Source: Mesorhizobium qingshengii
Lineage (GTDB): Bacteria; Pseudomonadota; Alphaproteobacteria; Rhizobiales; Rhizobiaceae
Direction: 5' to 3'
DNA: 64,000 nt
Assembly: GCF_027563465.1 (NCBI RefSeq)
Contig: NZ_JAPFQA010000004.1
Coordinates: 310,001 to 374,000, forward strand
Shown here piece by piece: positions 7,999 through 19,330 of this stretch (position 1 is the stretch's first letter; the number at the start of each line of letters is the position of its first letter). Made by a program: the position numbers and the translations under genes. The notes beneath the pieces were generated by a model. The model saw only the letters and a program-made list of their open reading frames with translations. It was not told the DNA's origin and did not search any database.

Positions 7999-10488
7999 AT
8001 GGTCGCGCGCCCCGCCGCACCGACGCGCTCCTGCAATGCCGGCGAATTCACGCCGGAGGCGAAAGGCCGCGTCGACATCAAGCAGTATTATTCGGCTGGC
8101 CTTGCCTTCAAGGGCGTCGAGCCGGTGCCGCAGTCGGGATACCGCCGCATGGGCGGTTCGCGCCGCGTCGGCGAATGGCGCAAGCCGCTTTCCATCCGCG
8201 CCATCACCAGCCCGACGCCGGCGGCCGGCCCGTTCACCGGCACGCAAACCATCTGGACCGGAACCGTTGCCGGCACCGTCGCGGCGGTGCTGGCCGCCGG
8301 CCTGGCGATTTCCGCCGGCACCGCCACCTTCACCATCGAAGCCTTCGTCGGCGGCGTCTGGGTCGCGGTCGGCGGCCCGTTCGCGGTCAAGACCGGAACC
8401 CCGGTCACGCGGCTTGCCGCCTTTGCGCCCGGCCAGCAGAAGGCCGCCACGTCGCTGCGCATCCGCGCCACCTTCTCGATCTCGGCCAGCGTGTCGGGCC
8501 TTGCCGTCAGCGCCTTTTTCGAAAGCGGCACGGCATTGCGGCCGCGCTATGTCGCGCTGACCACCGACCAGGGCGACGCGCTGTCGTGCTTCGTCACCGC
8601 CGGCATCGCCGATTTCTTCACCGCCGCCGGTTTTGTCGGCTCGGCACGGCTGGCGAATGTGACCGCCGACATGCTGCCGGATCTCGGTTTCTATGCCGAG
8701 GGCGATACGATCGGCATTTTCCACGGCCAGCTCCAAACCGCCCGCCTGTTCCTGGCGACAACCGGCCAGCTGCAGGACTGGCGCACGGATCTGTGGCCGT
8801 ACGAAGTGGTTCCGGTCGCCGACCTTGGCGGCGTGTACCCCAAGACGAATGACGTGTGGGACCTGTTCTGGCGCTTCGGCGACAACAGCCCGATCTACAT
8901 TTCGATGACCGTGAACGGCGAGACCATACCGAGTGTCCCGCTGCGCGATGCACTGACAGGCGACCCTCGCCAGCATGTCGGCGCCAGCACGGCCGAATGG
9001 AACACCTTCGGCGCCGAGGTACAGACTGCGCTGCAGGCCCTGCCAGGCCTAAGCGGCGGGGTGACCGTGGCCGTTGCCTATATTGGTGGCAGCACGCCGG
9101 TCAAATGGACCGTCACGTTTGGCGGCGACCTGTCGGGCGAGGAATACGAGCTTTCGGCCATCATTCCAAACACCGCCAGTTCATCGGTTCTGGCGACGCA
9201 TAGCAGCATCGGCAAGACCGATCTGGAGAACCTGTTCTCGACGTTGCGCGGCTGGCCCGGCGGCGCCGAGCTGGTGCAGGACCGGATCGATTATTACCGC
9301 ATTCCGGCGGTGAGCGGCGCCATGGCCCTCAGCCGCGTCGCTGAATATTTCGACCTGAATATCAAGGGCACCACGGACGCGGCGGCGCGCCTCGACAAGC
9401 TGCGCTCGCAGACCTCCGAAACCATCCTGCACGTCAAGGAATCGACCTATCTTTTCGCCTTCACCGATCGCGCCATGTATTTCGTGCCGAACCGGACGAT
9501 CGAGCGCAACACGCCGCTGAACTTCGTGCCGGCCAGCGAGATCGGCGCGCAGCCCAATTGCAAGCCGTTCACACTCGAAGGCGAAGTCTACTATGTCGCC
9601 ATCAATCCGCAGGGCCTGGCATTCGCCGCCAATGGCGGCAAGCAGCTGCTGCGCATCACCGAAGCCGTCACCTCGGCGACCACGAACTACAACGCCGACC
9701 CCGTGTCGCTGCTCGCCTCGCACCTGGCCGACAACCTCATTCGCAGCGCTGCCCAGAAGCCCGAAACCGATCTGGACGCCTCGAAAGGCTGGCTGATGCG
9801 CACCGATGGCCGGCTGATCGCCTGCCAGATGATCCGCAACCAGGACATTAACGGCTATTGCGAATGGCTGGCGGCCGCCGGCGGCCTGGTGCGCGAAATC
9901 GGCGTCGACGGCAAGAACCGGCTGTGGCTGGCGATCGAGCGCGCCGGCCGAACTTCGATCGAGATCTACGACACCACGATCTACCTGCAGGACGCGGTCA
10001 GCGCCGTGCCGGACCTCGGCGGCGTCATCACCGGCCTTGCCTATGAGGACGGCGCCGAGCTGTGGGCAAAGGCGGATGGCTATGTGCTGGGGCCGTTCGC
10101 GTGCGTCGGCGGCTCGATTTCTCTGGGCGATGCCTATGCCTCGGCGCTTGTCGGCCGCTGGATCGCGCCGCGCTGGGAGTCGATGCCGCAGGTGCTGGTG
10201 ACCGGCAATGATGAAGTGATCCTGCGTCCCGGCCGCATCCACACGCTGCACGTCAACATCGCGGACACCGACAGCATCGCCGTTGGCGCCAATGGCGAGG
10301 ACCCACAGGACATCATCCTGCACGAGACCAGCGACCCGGTCGACGCGCCGATGCCGCTGAAAACCAAGCTGCTGACGATCGGCGGCGAAGTGCTGATCGG
10401 CATGATGGAAGGCACCACCGCCGTCATCACGCAAAAGCGGCCCGGCGAACTCCGGGTGCGCGACATCGCAATGGGGACCAAACTCTGA
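7999..10488 (+). CDS. Tail tubular protein B (T7 gp12-like nozzle)
   Basis: 829 residues, close to the usual 790 to 830 of the T7 gp12 family, which builds the tail nozzle and gates DNA exit. The N-terminal sequence with [13 protein letters not shown] (tubes of this family begin with a F.GGxSR/GExSP-like segment) and a beta-rich body agree. Residues about 60-170 form an extra beta-sandwich-like insertion rich in Ala/Gly/Thr. The ATG immediately follows the stop of tail tube A, and the final TGA overlaps the next ATG by one base. Confidence 0.88.
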   Translation: MVARPAAPTRSCNAGEFTPEAKGRVDIKQYYSAGLAFKGVEPVPQSGYRRMGGSRRVGEWRKPLSIRAITSPTPAAGPFTGTQTIWTGTVAGTVAAVLAAGLAISAGTATFTIEAFVGGVWVAVGGPFAVKTGTPVTRLAAFAPGQQKAATSLRIRATFSISASVSGLAVSAFFESGTALRPRYVALTTDQGDALSCFVTAGIADFFTAAGFVGSARLANVTADMLPDLGFYAEGDTIGIFHGQLQTARLFLATTGQLQDWRTDLWPYEVVPVADLGGVYPKTNDVWDLFWRFGDNSPIYISMTVNGETIPSVPLRDALTGDPRQHVGASTAEWNTFGAEVQTALQALPGLSGGVTVAVAYIGGSTPVKWTVTFGGDLSGEEYELSAIIPNTASSSVLATHSSIGKTDLENLFSTLRGWPGGAELVQDRIDYYRIPAVSGAMALSRVAEYFDLNIKGTTDAAARLDKLRSQTSETILHVKESTYLFAFTDRAMYFVPNRTIERNTPLNFVPASEIGAQPNCKPFTLEGEVYYVAINPQGLAFAANGGKQLLRITEAVTSATTNYNADPVSLLASHLADNLIRSAAQKPETDLDASKGWLMRTDGRLIACQMIRNQDINGYCEWLAAAGGLVREIGVDGKNRLWLAIERAGRTSIEIYDTTIYLQDAVSAVPDLGGVITGLAYEDGAELWAKADGYVLGPFACVGGSISLGDAYASALVGRWIAPRWESMPQVLVTGNDEVILRPGRIHTLHVNIADTDSIAVGANGEDPQDIILHETSDPVDAPMPLKTKLLTIGGEVLIGMMEGTTAVITQKRPGELRVRDIAMGTKL

Positions 10489-11045
10489 TGCAGCTCCTTC
10501 TTGCACCTCTGGCTGGACTATTCGGGGGCGGCGCGGCCGCGACAGGTGCTGCCGCGACCGGCGCCGCCGCCACGGGTGCGGCCGCCGCCGGCAGCGGGTT
10601 TTCGCTGGCCTCGATCCTGCAGGGCACGGCGACCGTGCTGGGCGTCGTCTCGGCGATCGGCGCCGGCAATGCCGAGGCGACGCAAAACGAGCTGGCCGCA
10701 TCCGACGCGGAAGCCGAAAAGCCGCTGGAAACACTGCAGGGCATCAGCCGGCGCACCTCGATCAAGCGCCAGATGGCCGAGGCGCTGGGCGCGCAGGACG
10801 TGGCCTATGCCGGTTCCGGTGTCGACCTATCCTTCGGCACGGCCAAGGAAGCGCGCAGCGACGCCTACCGCGAGGCCGACCTTGGCCTGGCCACGGCGAC
10901 GGGCACGGAAATGACGCGGATTTCGCGGCTCACCGAACGCGCCGCGGCCTATCGCGCGGCGGCAAAATCCGCGCGCCGAATGGGCTTCCTCAATGCCCTG
11001 ACCGGCGGCATCGACAATGCGTTGTCGTTCGGGGAGCGCGGCTGA
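10488..11045 (+). CDS. Internal virion (ejection) protein, T7 gp14-like
   Basis: 185 residues. The N-terminus is a Gly/Ala-rich hydrophobic stretch (about residues 1-65) including three repeats of AAATGA; it is followed by a helical region with [14 protein letters not shown] and a GSGVDLSFG turn. Small internal proteins of T7-like phages (gp14) have this arrangement and insert into the host outer membrane during DNA ejection. One-base overlaps (TGATG) link it to both the nozzle gene and the next internal virion gene. Confidence 0.75.
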   Translation: MQLLLAPLAGLFGGGAAATGAAATGAAATGAAAAGSGFSLASILQGTATVLGVVSAIGAGNAEATQNELAASDAEAEKPLETLQGISRRTSIKRQMAEALGAQDVAYAGSGVDLSFGTAKEARSDAYREADLGLATATGTEMTRISRLTERAAAYRAAAKSARRMGFLNALTGGIDNALSFGERG

Positions 11046-14000
11046 TGGCGACCAGACCTCTTGAGCCGGTCAGCTACCGGCCGTTTCGCGTCGAGCCGGT
11101 GCTTGCCGATGGCCTGTTGCCGGTGGCGCGTGAAGGTGGCGAGCTGCTGCAGCGCGCGTCGGAAGGCCTGTTTCGCATGGCGGCGCAGGCCGGCAAGATC
11201 GCCGATCGCCAGGCGGAGCGGCAGGGCGCGGCGGCCGGCGAACAAGCCGCGCTGGCTGGACGGCCGGACGCGAGCTATTCCGGCGGCGACGCCGGCGGCG
11301 AAGTGTCGGTCGGCGAGACCGGAGCCAGCGCGCCTGGTGGTTCGCGCAGTGAGCTTGCCGCGCGCGGCAAAGCTTATCTGATGAGCAAATACAAGGTTTC
11401 GAACGAATTCGCTTCCGGACTGCTCGGCCAGTTCGCCGGCGAGAGTAATTTCAACGTCAACGCCATCAACCGCAATGACGGCGCCGATGGCTCCCACTCG
11501 ATCGGCATCGGCCAGTGGAACGGCAACCGCGCTCGCGCGCTGAAGGCGTTCGCGGCCAAGCAGGGCAAGCCGGTCAATGATTTCGAGACCCAGCTCGATT
11601 TCGCCATGCACGAGCTGAACACGACCGAGATCGGCACCGGCCGCCGTCTGGCCGCTGCCCGCACCGTCGAGGAAGCAACCGCCGCCGGCGTCGGCTTTGA
11701 ACGGCCGCGCGGCTGGACGCCGGAGAACCCGACCGCAGCACTTGGCTGGAAACACCGCCTGGCTGCGGCGAAGTCGATCTATGGCACGCCCGTGGCGGCC
11801 AGCGCTGGTGGCGACAACACGGCCGCCATTCCGCCAGCCGAAATCAAGGGCCTCGTGCAGCCGGGCAACATCGATTTAAACAAGCGGCCAGTCGTCAAGA
11901 ACAGCGACGGCACGATCAGCACCGTGCGCTCGATGTCGTTCGAACAGGACGGGAAGGAAATACTTATCCCGACCGTGTCGGATGACGGGAAAATCTTGAG
12001 CAATGAAGACGCCATCAAAACCTACAAGAAAACCGGCAAGCATCTTGGCGTTTTCGACAATGCCGACGACGCCACGGCCTATGCGAAACAGCTGCATGAA
12101 AGCCAGGCGCAGCAGTATGGCGCAGGCGGCGACAAGCCGACCCTGAAAACCAGCGGCGGCGGTTTCCGCCCGACCGGCACCGACACCATTCGCGGCCGTG
12201 CTTTCGATGAGGCTGGCACGAAAGTCTATCTGCAGGAGGTCGACGCCGAAATGCGCTCGACCACACAGCAGATCTACGAAAAGTACCGCGACGATCCGGC
12301 CCAGCTCGAAAAGGCGCTCGGCGACCTCAAGGGCCAGCTCGGCAAGGATCACATCTTCCCGGAAATCGCGGCCGATTACAGCATCGGCTTTGACCGCCTG
12401 GCCGGCTCCTATCTGGGGCAGGCGCGCGAAAACCTCGCCAAGAAGGTGGAGCTGCAGCAGCGCGCGAATTTCATCGAGCAGACCTCGCAGCTCGAAACCG
12501 ACCAGCAGAAGCTGCTTGCCGGCTTCGACCCGAAAAGTCCCGACGCCGGCGACGCCATCGCCAGCGCGCAAAGCGCCATCGACCAGCACTATGACGCGGC
12601 GGTGCGCAAGGGGATCATGGACCCCGACGATGCCGCCAAGGCCAAGATCGAAAGCCGCCGCAACACGGCGCTGGCCTATTATAGCAAGCAGGCCGATGCG
12701 CTGGACGCCGATGGCGTCAAGGCCATGCGCGAGGAAATGCAGAAAGACATGGCCGATGGCGGCATTGCCGGGCTGGATGGCGACGGCTGGTCGACGCTCG
12801 ACAACGGCCTGCAGAAGGTTGAGCGGCAAAAGCGCGCCGAGGCGAAGCGCGGCGAGAATGATTATCGCGAGCGCGGCGACAAGATGGCGTTGCGGCTGCT
12901 GTCCGGCGTCGACGTCAATCCCGGCGAGCTGTCGACCTATATGCTCGATGCCGGCAGCGTGCCCGGCGGCAAGGGCGTGCTGCAGGAAACGCTGGCGAAG
13001 ATCTCCGCCGGCCGCGCCATCCGCGATTTCAGCCTGCCGGACGCCGAAAAGCACGTCGCCGGCCTGCGCAAGCAGTATGGCAAGGAACCGACCGACGCCG
13101 AGCTGCGCACGCTGACCTTTGCCGAAAAAATGGTCGCCGACAAGCGCAAGGAAATCACCACGGACAGCGTCAGCTATGCCGAAAAGCAGGGCATCGTCCC
13201 GGAGACGCCGGCGCTGACCGATGCCAGCACGGCGCAGGACATGAGCACGGTCATGTCGCAGCGGGCGAAATCGGCCGAACAGGCGGCGACCGAGCTGGGC
13301 GTGCCGGTGCGCTATCTGAAGGCCGGCGAGGCGGTGGCGATCGGCAAGATGGTGCGCACCGATCCGACGGCAGGCGCCGCCATGGCCGGCGCGATCGTCG
13401 CCGGCGCCGGCCATGCCGCTCCGCAGGTGCTGGCCGAGTTCGGCAAGGATGCGCCGATGATCGCCGAAAGCGGCGCCATCGTTGCCTTCGGCGGCTCGCC
13501 GCGCGCCGCCGAAGACGTGATCCTCGGCTATGGCAAGGGCGCTGACGGCAAGCAGATGAAAGGCTTGAAGCCCGACGCGGCGCGCCAGAGCTTCGACAAG
13601 GTGACCGGCAACGCGCTGGAATTGGCCCGTGACGATTCGGCCCGCATCGAGCGCGCCGCCGCCTCGATCGCGCGCAAGCGCATTTCCGAGGAAGGCCTCG
13701 ACCCGACCTCCGATGAAGCCGCCGGCGTCCACGCCCAGGCGGTGCAGGAAGCCGCCGGCGCCGTGTTCGATCGCGGCGTGCAGTTTGGCGGCTTTACCGA
13801 GGTGGGCGGCGGCTATTTCTCGGCCGGCCAGAAAGTGCTGGTGCCATCCGAGATCCGCGCCGATCGCTTCGAGGACCTGTTGCACGCGGTCACCGATGAC
13901 GATCTGAAGTCCCTGCCGCACCAGCCGAAGGCCGGCATCGGCATCTATGGCGCGGCGAGGGGCGGCGACCCGCGCTTCGCCAAGAGCCCGGCCGACACCA

Positions 14001-14170
14001 TCCGCAACGCCACGCCGGTGGCCGTCGATGGCGGCTTCGCCTTCGCCGCCGGCGACGTCAACACCGTCGATCCGCAATGGATCATGGCCGAGGACGGGCG
14101 ACCGTTCATCCTCGACCTGGTGTCGTTGCGCGACAAGCTCGAACCGCGCGTGCCGGGGGCTTTCCGTTGA
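11045..14170 (+). CDS. Internal virion protein with phage tail lysozyme domain
   Basis: 1041 residues. Residues about 103-245 match the phage tail-type lysozyme domain (PF18013-like): FAGESNFN carries the putative catalytic Glu and [11 protein letters not shown] the substrate loop. This domain would open the cell wall during DNA injection, as T7 gp16 does. Residues about 275-357 are a separate module ([19 protein letters not shown] through [17 protein letters not shown]) seen in many unrelated phage virion proteins; its codons are less G/C-biased than the flanks. The remaining 680 residues are mostly helical. The gene is linked by one-base overlap to the gp14-like gene. Confidence 0.82.
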   Translation: MATRPLEPVSYRPFRVEPVLADGLLPVAREGGELLQRASEGLFRMAAQAGKIADRQAERQGAAAGEQAALAGRPDASYSGGDAGGEVSVGETGASAPGGSRSELAARGKAYLMSKYKVSNEFASGLLGQFAGESNFNVNAINRNDGADGSHSIGIGQWNGNRARALKAFAAKQGKPVNDFETQLDFAMHELNTTEIGTGRRLAAARTVEEATAAGVGFERPRGWTPENPTAALGWKHRLAAAKSIYGTPVAASAGGDNTAAIPPAEIKGLVQPGNIDLNKRPVVKNSDGTISTVRSMSFEQDGKEILIPTVSDDGKILSNEDAIKTYKKTGKHLGVFDNADDATAYAKQLHESQAQQYGAGGDKPTLKTSGGGFRPTGTDTIRGRAFDEAGTKVYLQEVDAEMRSTTQQIYEKYRDDPAQLEKALGDLKGQLGKDHIFPEIAADYSIGFDRLAGSYLGQARENLAKKVELQQRANFIEQTSQLETDQQKLLAGFDPKSPDAGDAIASAQSAIDQHYDAAVRKGIMDPDDAAKAKIESRRNTALAYYSKQADALDADGVKAMREEMQKDMADGGIAGLDGDGWSTLDNGLQKVERQKRAEAKRGENDYRERGDKMALRLLSGVDVNPGELSTYMLDAGSVPGGKGVLQETLAKISAGRAIRDFSLPDAEKHVAGLRKQYGKEPTDAELRTLTFAEKMVADKRKEITTDSVSYAEKQGIVPETPALTDASTAQDMSTVMSQRAKSAEQAATELGVPVRYLKAGEAVAIGKMVRTDPTAGAAMAGAIVAGAGHAAPQVLAEFGKDAPMIAESGAIVAFGGSPRAAEDVILGYGKGADGKQMKGLKPDAARQSFDKVTGNALELARDDSARIERAAASIARKRISEEGLDPTSDEAAGVHAQAVQEAAGAVFDRGVQFGGFTEVGGGYFSAGQKVLVPSEIRADRFEDLLHAVTDDDLKSLPHQPKAGIGIYGAARGGDPRFAKSPADTIRNATPVAVDGGFAFAAGDVNTVDPQWIMAEDGRPFILDLVSLRDKLEPRVPGAFR

Positions 14171-14186
14171 GAAGGATTGGCCGCTG

Positions 14187-16409
14187 ATGTTCCTCTACGG
14201 CACGAAATTCGGCGACAACCCGACCTATGCGCCGAGCTATGCCGACACGATCGGCAAGGAGAACGACCAGCGCGCGGCCGCCGAGGCGCTGTGGACCACG
14301 ACGCGCGATCTGGCGCTGTACCGCGACAATTCGAACGGTGAGCAGAACGCACGCGCCGAAGCCTATGACCGCCGCAACAGGGCGATCTTCGACGCCACCG
14401 GCGTGCAGCTCGACAATCCGATGAAGTTCGACCTGTTCAAGCTGAAGGCCGAACCGGGCGCGGCCGGCCTGCCGGAACCATCCGCGCGTGATGACATCGC
14501 GGCCAATGAACAGGCCTGGCGCGACAAGGCGGCGGCACTGGCGCGCGAAAAGCCGGAATTCGCCAGCGTCATCGCCATCGACCGGCCGGTGATCGAGGAC
14601 GCCTATGCGCTGACGCGCAATGCCGAGCAGGCGGCGGCCGCGGCTGAAACGCAGGCCGACCGGGCCGGCCTTGGCCGTGGCCGCCGCGCCGGCAACATTC
14701 TGGGCGGCGGCCTTGCGGCGGCGCTTCGCGATCCGCTGCAGGTGGCGACGCTGGCCGCCGGCGGCGGCATTTCCTCGCCGGCGCGCGCGCTTGGCTGGCG
14801 GCTCATGGAAACCATGTTCAGCGAAGCGGCCGTCAATGGCGGCATCGAGGCGGCCGTGCAGGTGTCCAGCCACGACTGGAAGAAGCGCGCCGGCGTCGAC
14901 GCCTCCATTTCGACATCGCTCAAACAGGTGGGCTTGGCCGCCCTGTTCGGCGGCGGCTTCGGCGGCTTGCTGGAAGGCGGCCGCGAAGTTGGCCGGCTGC
15001 TGGGCCGCGACCTGCCGGAGGAAGTCCTGACCCGCGCCGCCAGCGGCAACCCCGAGCCGGGCGATTTCACCACGATCGCCGACGCGCTTGGCGTCAAGCC
15101 CGACCCGGGCATGGTTCGCGCCGCCGATCTGGCGGCCGAGCAGCCGGCGCTGGACGCGGCCGCCTTCGGTCCGCCACCAGCAGGCCTGGACGAGGACCAC
15201 GCCGCTGCCATGGCCGCGCAGGCTTTGCGGGCGGCCGATTCGCCGGATGAGGTCGCGCGCGCAGCGATCGACCGCATCGTTGCGCAGCAATCGCCGGTCG
15301 GCCCGGCGCCGTTGCGGCCGGTCAGCCTGATGCAGTTCCTGTCGAGCCGATCGGTCGGCGGCATTGCCGACCAGAACGGCGAGCTGGCGGCCATGGGCCT
15401 GTCGCGCAAGTTCGTGCCCGGCGGCGGCGCCCTGGTGCGCAAGAATGGCAAGACGCTGGACTACGCCCGCGAGGCGGCGGCCGAGGCCGGCTATTTCGAC
15501 CACCTCTATGGCGATCCCCAGCGCGCCGTCGCCGAATCGACGCCCGACGATCTCCTGCGCCTGTTGCGGCAGGAAGCCGGCGGCGAGCCGGTGTTTTCGG
15601 CGCGCAACGATGGCGGCCGCCAGTTCGCCTGGCTGGACTACGAACGCCAGCGTGCCGCGCAGACCGCCTATCGCCGCCTGGTCGAGGAAGTCGACAGCGC
15701 GGCGTCGTCGCTTGGCATCGATCATCGGCTTGACGACAGCGTGCTGGTGCGCGCGGCCGAGCTTGTGGATGACAAGACCAGCCCGGTCGACGCGCTTGAG
15801 CGCGCGCTCGATGAGGACTATAGAAATTATGCCGATGCGCTTTCACAGCGCGGAGAGGTTGCGCCAGATGTCCACGACATCCCATTCTTCGAAGACAGCG
15901 GAACAGGCCCGGCAGCTGGCCGAGCGGCTGGAGAAGCACGCGGAAACGGCGAACCCGGAGGACCAGGCGGAACTGAAGCGCCAGGCGGCGGGCTATCGCG
16001 TGCTGGCGGCAATGAAGGCGAAAGCGGCCTAAGGGCACCAGGCGACACGCCGGAACCGGCGACGCCGGAAGCCGGCGAGATTGCCGAACTGGCGCTGACG
16101 GAAGCGCGGCGGCCATCCACCGAAAAGACCGCAGCCGGCGAACAGACGCTGATCGAGGGCGTGAAGCCCGTTTCCACGAAAGAAAAACTGGAAGCCAAGG
16201 GCAACAAGCCGTTGCGCGGCGGCGATGCCGCGCCACCGGAAGGCGGGCTGTTCGATCTGGAAAGCCGCAAGCAGCTGTCGATCTGGGACGCGCTGCCGGC
16301 CGCCAAGGATGCCGACGGCACCATTTTACACGCCACCCACGAAACCATGATCGCCGATGCCGACAGGACCGAATTTTTCGGCGACCTGATCGCTGCCTGC
16401 AAGGATTGA
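14187..16409 (+). CDS. Internal virion protein, gp15-like position
   Basis: 740 residues from ATG 14187, 16 bases after the previous stop; upstream in-frame sequence only shadows the previous gene. The N-terminal 350 residues are helical with Ala-rich segments and a Gly-rich hydrophobic stretch (NILGGGLAAAL) that may contact membrane. A Gly/Pro/Glu-rich linker spans about residues 560-630. The conserved-looking end (GGLFDLESRKQLSIWD, then DRTEFFGDLIAAC) resembles tails of large phage ejection proteins. The linker region also encodes a small protein in another frame (15868-16032). Function by position: part of the DNA ejection channel. Confidence 0.72.
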   Translation: MFLYGTKFGDNPTYAPSYADTIGKENDQRAAAEALWTTTRDLALYRDNSNGEQNARAEAYDRRNRAIFDATGVQLDNPMKFDLFKLKAEPGAAGLPEPSARDDIAANEQAWRDKAAALAREKPEFASVIAIDRPVIEDAYALTRNAEQAAAAAETQADRAGLGRGRRAGNILGGGLAAALRDPLQVATLAAGGGISSPARALGWRLMETMFSEAAVNGGIEAAVQVSSHDWKKRAGVDASISTSLKQVGLAALFGGGFGGLLEGGREVGRLLGRDLPEEVLTRAASGNPEPGDFTTIADALGVKPDPGMVRAADLAAEQPALDAAAFGPPPAGLDEDHAAAMAAQALRAADSPDEVARAAIDRIVAQQSPVGPAPLRPVSLMQFLSSRSVGGIADQNGELAAMGLSRKFVPGGGALVRKNGKTLDYAREAAAEAGYFDHLYGDPQRAVAESTPDDLLRLLRQEAGGEPVFSARNDGGRQFAWLDYERQRAAQTAYRRLVEEVDSAASSLGIDHRLDDSVLVRAAELVDDKTSPVDALERALDEDYRNYADALSQRGEVAPDVHDIPFFEDSGTGPAAGRAAGEARGNGEPGGPGGTEAPGGGLSRAGGNEGESGLRAPGDTPEPATPEAGEIAELALTEARRPSTEKTAAGEQTLIEGVKPVSTKEKLEAKGNKPLRGGDAAPPEGGLFDLESRKQLSIWDALPAAKDADGTILHATHETMIADADRTEFFGDLIAACKD
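15868..16032 (+). CDS. Nested 54-residue helical protein in an alternative frame
   Basis: This lies wholly inside the 14187-16409 gene in a different frame. It has its own GGAGAGG site at 15852-15858 about nine bases before the ATG. The product is a charged amphipathic helix (EQARQLAERLEKHAETANPEDQ, then a second short helix ending AAMKAKAA) with regular heptad-like spacing. The overlapping stretch of the larger protein is only a Gly/Pro-rich linker, which is what overprinting usually produces. No function is assigned. It could still be chance, but start signal and composition favour a real gene. Confidence 0.55.
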   Translation: MSTTSHSSKTAEQARQLAERLEKHAETANPEDQAELKRQAAGYRVLAAMKAKAA

Positions 16410-16413
16410 GACA

Positions 16414-16695
16414 ATGGCACAATATCGCAAAAAGCCTGTGGTGATCGAAGCCATCACGTTCAACGAGCTTGTTGCACATGGCATCCAAGCTGGCGCTCCG
16501 CTAACGCGGGGAATGCCTTGGTCGTTTGACTACAAGGGCCAGCCGATCACGCACGAAAACGACGATTGCTATCTGGTCCCTACGCTCGAAGGCTCAATGC
16601 GCTTCGATCGGGGCGACATGCTGATTACCGGCGTGAAGGGTGAAATCTATCCCTGCAAGGCTGACATCTTCGCTGCCACTTACGAGGCGGTTTGA
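16414..16695 (+). CDS. Conserved small phage protein (YRKKPVVIEAI family)
   Basis: 93 residues. The N-terminus YRKKPVVIEAITF, the central TLEGSMRF and the end GVKGEIYPCKADIFAATYEAV form a pattern widely shared by small proteins in phage genomes. The fold and role are not known to me. It sits between two large internal virion protein genes, four bases after the preceding stop, and its TGA shares one base with the next ATG. Compared with the neighbours its codons are somewhat less G/C-rich, which fits a mobile small gene. Confidence 0.75.
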   Translation: MAQYRKKPVVIEAITFNELVAHGIQAGAPLTRGMPWSFDYKGQPITHENDDCYLVPTLEGSMRFDRGDMLITGVKGEIYPCKADIFAATYEAV

Positions 16696-19268
16696 TGGGC
16701 CTGAAAGATTGCCTGATCTCAGCCGTCGAGCAGAAGGCGATCACCCGTGAGGAAGCGTCGTTCCTCGCCGATGAATTCGACCAGCGCTTCGCCCAGCACC
16801 GGCTTTCCATGGGCGACGATCTGGCCAAGGCCAAGGCCCGCAAGGATCTCGAAATCCAGCTGAAGGCGGAAGCCGCCGAGGCGCGCCGCCGAGCCGACCT
16901 GACCGAGGCCCGCCGCCTGGGCGTCAAGGGCTATTTGCAGGACTATCGCGGCCGCGATGGCAAGCCGAATGTGTTCGAGGCGGCCATGGGGCTCTTGTCG
17001 CACTATGGGTTTCGTGGTGCGTCGAGCGTGCGCGGCAAGACCGAGGCCATCATCATCGGCGCGCAGAAGAACCTCGACAAGGTGATGTTCGCCTTCGAGC
17101 GCAAGGGCCTGCTGGGCAAGCGCGCCAACCGGGCACTGCAGGGCGACGTCATCAAGGAGCTGCACGGCGAGGCCGCCAACGACGCCACCGCCAAGTTTCT
17201 GGCGAAGTCGATCAGCCAGGTGTTCGAAGATCTCCGCCAGCGCTTCAACGCCGCCGGCGGCGCCATCGGCAAGATCGAGAATTTCGGCCTGCCGCACACG
17301 CACGATCGCTTGAAGGTCAAGGCCGCCGGCCGCGATGCGTGGAAAGCGGAAATCAAGGGCCTGCTCGACCCGAACCGCATGAAGAACCCGTTGACCGGCC
17401 AGCCGCTGGGTGCGGCCGGCCTCGACCAGGCGCTTGACCATGTCTGGGAATCGATCGTTTCGAACGGCCGCGCCCATTTGCAGCCGTCACTGGTGCGTCG
17501 CGGGCAGGGCGCCATTGCCTCGCAGCGGCAGGAGGAACGTTTCCTCACCTTCCGCGACGCCGCCAGCTGGATGGAGTACAACCAGAAATACGGCAAGGGC
17601 GACGTCATCCAGGCGATTTTCGGCCATATCAACGGCATGGCGCGCGACATCGCCGCCATGGAAGTGCTCGGGCCGAACCCCGGCGCCATGGTCGAATACA
17701 TGAAACAGGCGGTGGCGCACGAGATCGGCAAGCTGGAAACCGGCAAGCCGACTCTGGCCAAGGGCGCCACCGTGTTTAGGGACAGCCAGGCGGCGGTGGC
17801 GCAATATCGCCTCGACAGCCTCTGGCAGGCCCTGCGCGGCCGGCCGGAGGTGGCGAGCGGGGCAGCGCGCACCACGTCGAACATCAAGAACGTGCTGACC
17901 GGCACCCAGCTGGGCAGCACCGTCATCCTCGCCGCCGCCACCGATCCTTTCGTGGCGCGCGCGGCGCGCAAGCTCGCCGGCCTGCCGGTGACCAGCACCA
18001 TCATGGACATGGTCAAGATGATCTCGAAGGGTTCGCGAGAGGAAATCATCAGCTCGGGCGTGATGTGGGAAGAATATCTGCACGTCATGAACGATGAACT
18101 GCGCTTTGCCGGGCCGGCGGTCGGTTCCGACTGGTCGCGCTGGGTGGCCGATCGCGGCGTCACCTTCTCCGGCCTGCAGCCGCTGACGGTCGGCCGCAAA
18201 TTGCTCGAGGCGCGCGCGTGGCAGAAGACGGTGGCCGACAACTCGGCCAAGACCTTCGGCCAGCTCGACCGGCGGTTTCGCACGGCGCTGGAAGGTTTTG
18301 GCGTCACCTCCGCGCATTGGGACATCTGGCGCCAGGCGAAAGACCCCGGCGGCTTCGTGACGCCGCGCCAGATCGAGCTGAACGGCGGCGCCGTGCAATA
18401 TCTCGACATGCGCCAGGCCGCGCCGCACGACATCGCCGCCGAGGCCAGGGCGCTGGCGCATCGCGACGCCTCGGAAAAGCTGGCCGAAGTGATCAACAGC
18501 TGGTCGGAACGTTCGGTGCCCTCGGGAACGCCGAACGCCCGCTCGCTGGTCTCCGGCAAGATCGAGCGCGGCACGGTCGGCGGCGAGCTGCTGGACTTCC
18601 TGCTGCAATACAAGAGTTTTGGCCTGTCGTTCACCGCCCTGCAGCTGGAAGCGGTCGGCGAAATGGCGGCGACGCGCGGTGGCGGCACCGGCTGGCGCCG
18701 CTCCGGCATGGCCTATTTCGCGCCGATGGCGATCATGCTGACGCTGGGGGGCGCTGCCTATCTGCAGATCAAGAGCCTGCTCGATTTCAAGCACCCCGAG
18801 GATATCAACCCGCTGACCAATCCCGGCTTCTGGTTTCGCGCCGGCATCCAGGGCGGCGGCTTCGGCCTGTTCGGCGATTTCGTCAAATCAACGGAAAACC
18901 GCTTCGGCCAGTCGATGCTGGAAAGCCTCGCCGGCCCCGGCGTCGCGGCGATCGGCGACACGCTGGGCCTGACCGCCGGCACGCTGCTGGCCGCGACGCG
19001 GCATGAAACCTCGCACGGCAAGGAAAAAACCTTCATGGAAAAGGCCAATCCGGGCCGCAAGCTGACGCAATATCTGCGCCGCTACACGCCGGTGATCGCC
19101 TCGCACTGGCTGACGCGCGGCGTCTACAACCGCCTCGTGCTCGACAATCTGCAATGGATGCTCGACCCGCAGGCCGACAAGAGCTTCAAGGCGCAGATCG
19201 GCCTGGCGAAGAAGAACGGCACGCCCTACATGGTCGCGCCCGGCCAGCTGACGCCGCTCGGGCGGTAG
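16695..19268 (+). CDS. Large internal virion protein, gp16-like position
   Basis: 857 residues from ATG 16695 (a TTG three bases earlier is less likely). The protein is largely helical with a charged N-terminal coiled coil (residues about 30-75) and a hydrophobic stretch near residues 675-700 (MAIMLTLGGAAYLQI). It ends with a conserved-looking LTRGVYNRLVLDNLQWMLDP segment. Proteins of this type and position in T7-like prophages are the largest ejection protein. No lysozyme motif is seen here; that activity lies in the 11045-14170 product. One-base overlap couples it to the preceding small gene. Confidence 0.75.
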   Translation: MGLKDCLISAVEQKAITREEASFLADEFDQRFAQHRLSMGDDLAKAKARKDLEIQLKAEAAEARRRADLTEARRLGVKGYLQDYRGRDGKPNVFEAAMGLLSHYGFRGASSVRGKTEAIIIGAQKNLDKVMFAFERKGLLGKRANRALQGDVIKELHGEAANDATAKFLAKSISQVFEDLRQRFNAAGGAIGKIENFGLPHTHDRLKVKAAGRDAWKAEIKGLLDPNRMKNPLTGQPLGAAGLDQALDHVWESIVSNGRAHLQPSLVRRGQGAIASQRQEERFLTFRDAASWMEYNQKYGKGDVIQAIFGHINGMARDIAAMEVLGPNPGAMVEYMKQAVAHEIGKLETGKPTLAKGATVFRDSQAAVAQYRLDSLWQALRGRPEVASGAARTTSNIKNVLTGTQLGSTVILAAATDPFVARAARKLAGLPVTSTIMDMVKMISKGSREEIISSGVMWEEYLHVMNDELRFAGPAVGSDWSRWVADRGVTFSGLQPLTVGRKLLEARAWQKTVADNSAKTFGQLDRRFRTALEGFGVTSAHWDIWRQAKDPGGFVTPRQIELNGGAVQYLDMRQAAPHDIAAEARALAHRDASEKLAEVINSWSERSVPSGTPNARSLVSGKIERGTVGGELLDFLLQYKSFGLSFTALQLEAVGEMAATRGGGTGWRRSGMAYFAPMAIMLTLGGAAYLQIKSLLDFKHPEDINPLTNPGFWFRAGIQGGGFGLFGDFVKSTENRFGQSMLESLAGPGVAAIGDTLGLTAGTLLAATRHETSHGKEKTFMEKANPGRKLTQYLRRYTPVIASHWLTRGVYNRLVLDNLQWMLDPQADKSFKAQIGLAKKNGTPYMVAPGQLTPLGR

Positions 19269-19330
19269 CCTCGTACATTTGACGCGCTCCCACGCGGATC
19301 ATCCTGCAGCCTCAACCATGAGGCCAGCAC

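Noticed and set aside
11876..14077. 733-codon minus-strand frame opposite the virion lysozyme gene
   Set aside because: The translation is an Arg/Ala/Gly-rich shadow without motifs, and the plus-strand gene carries a recognisable domain.
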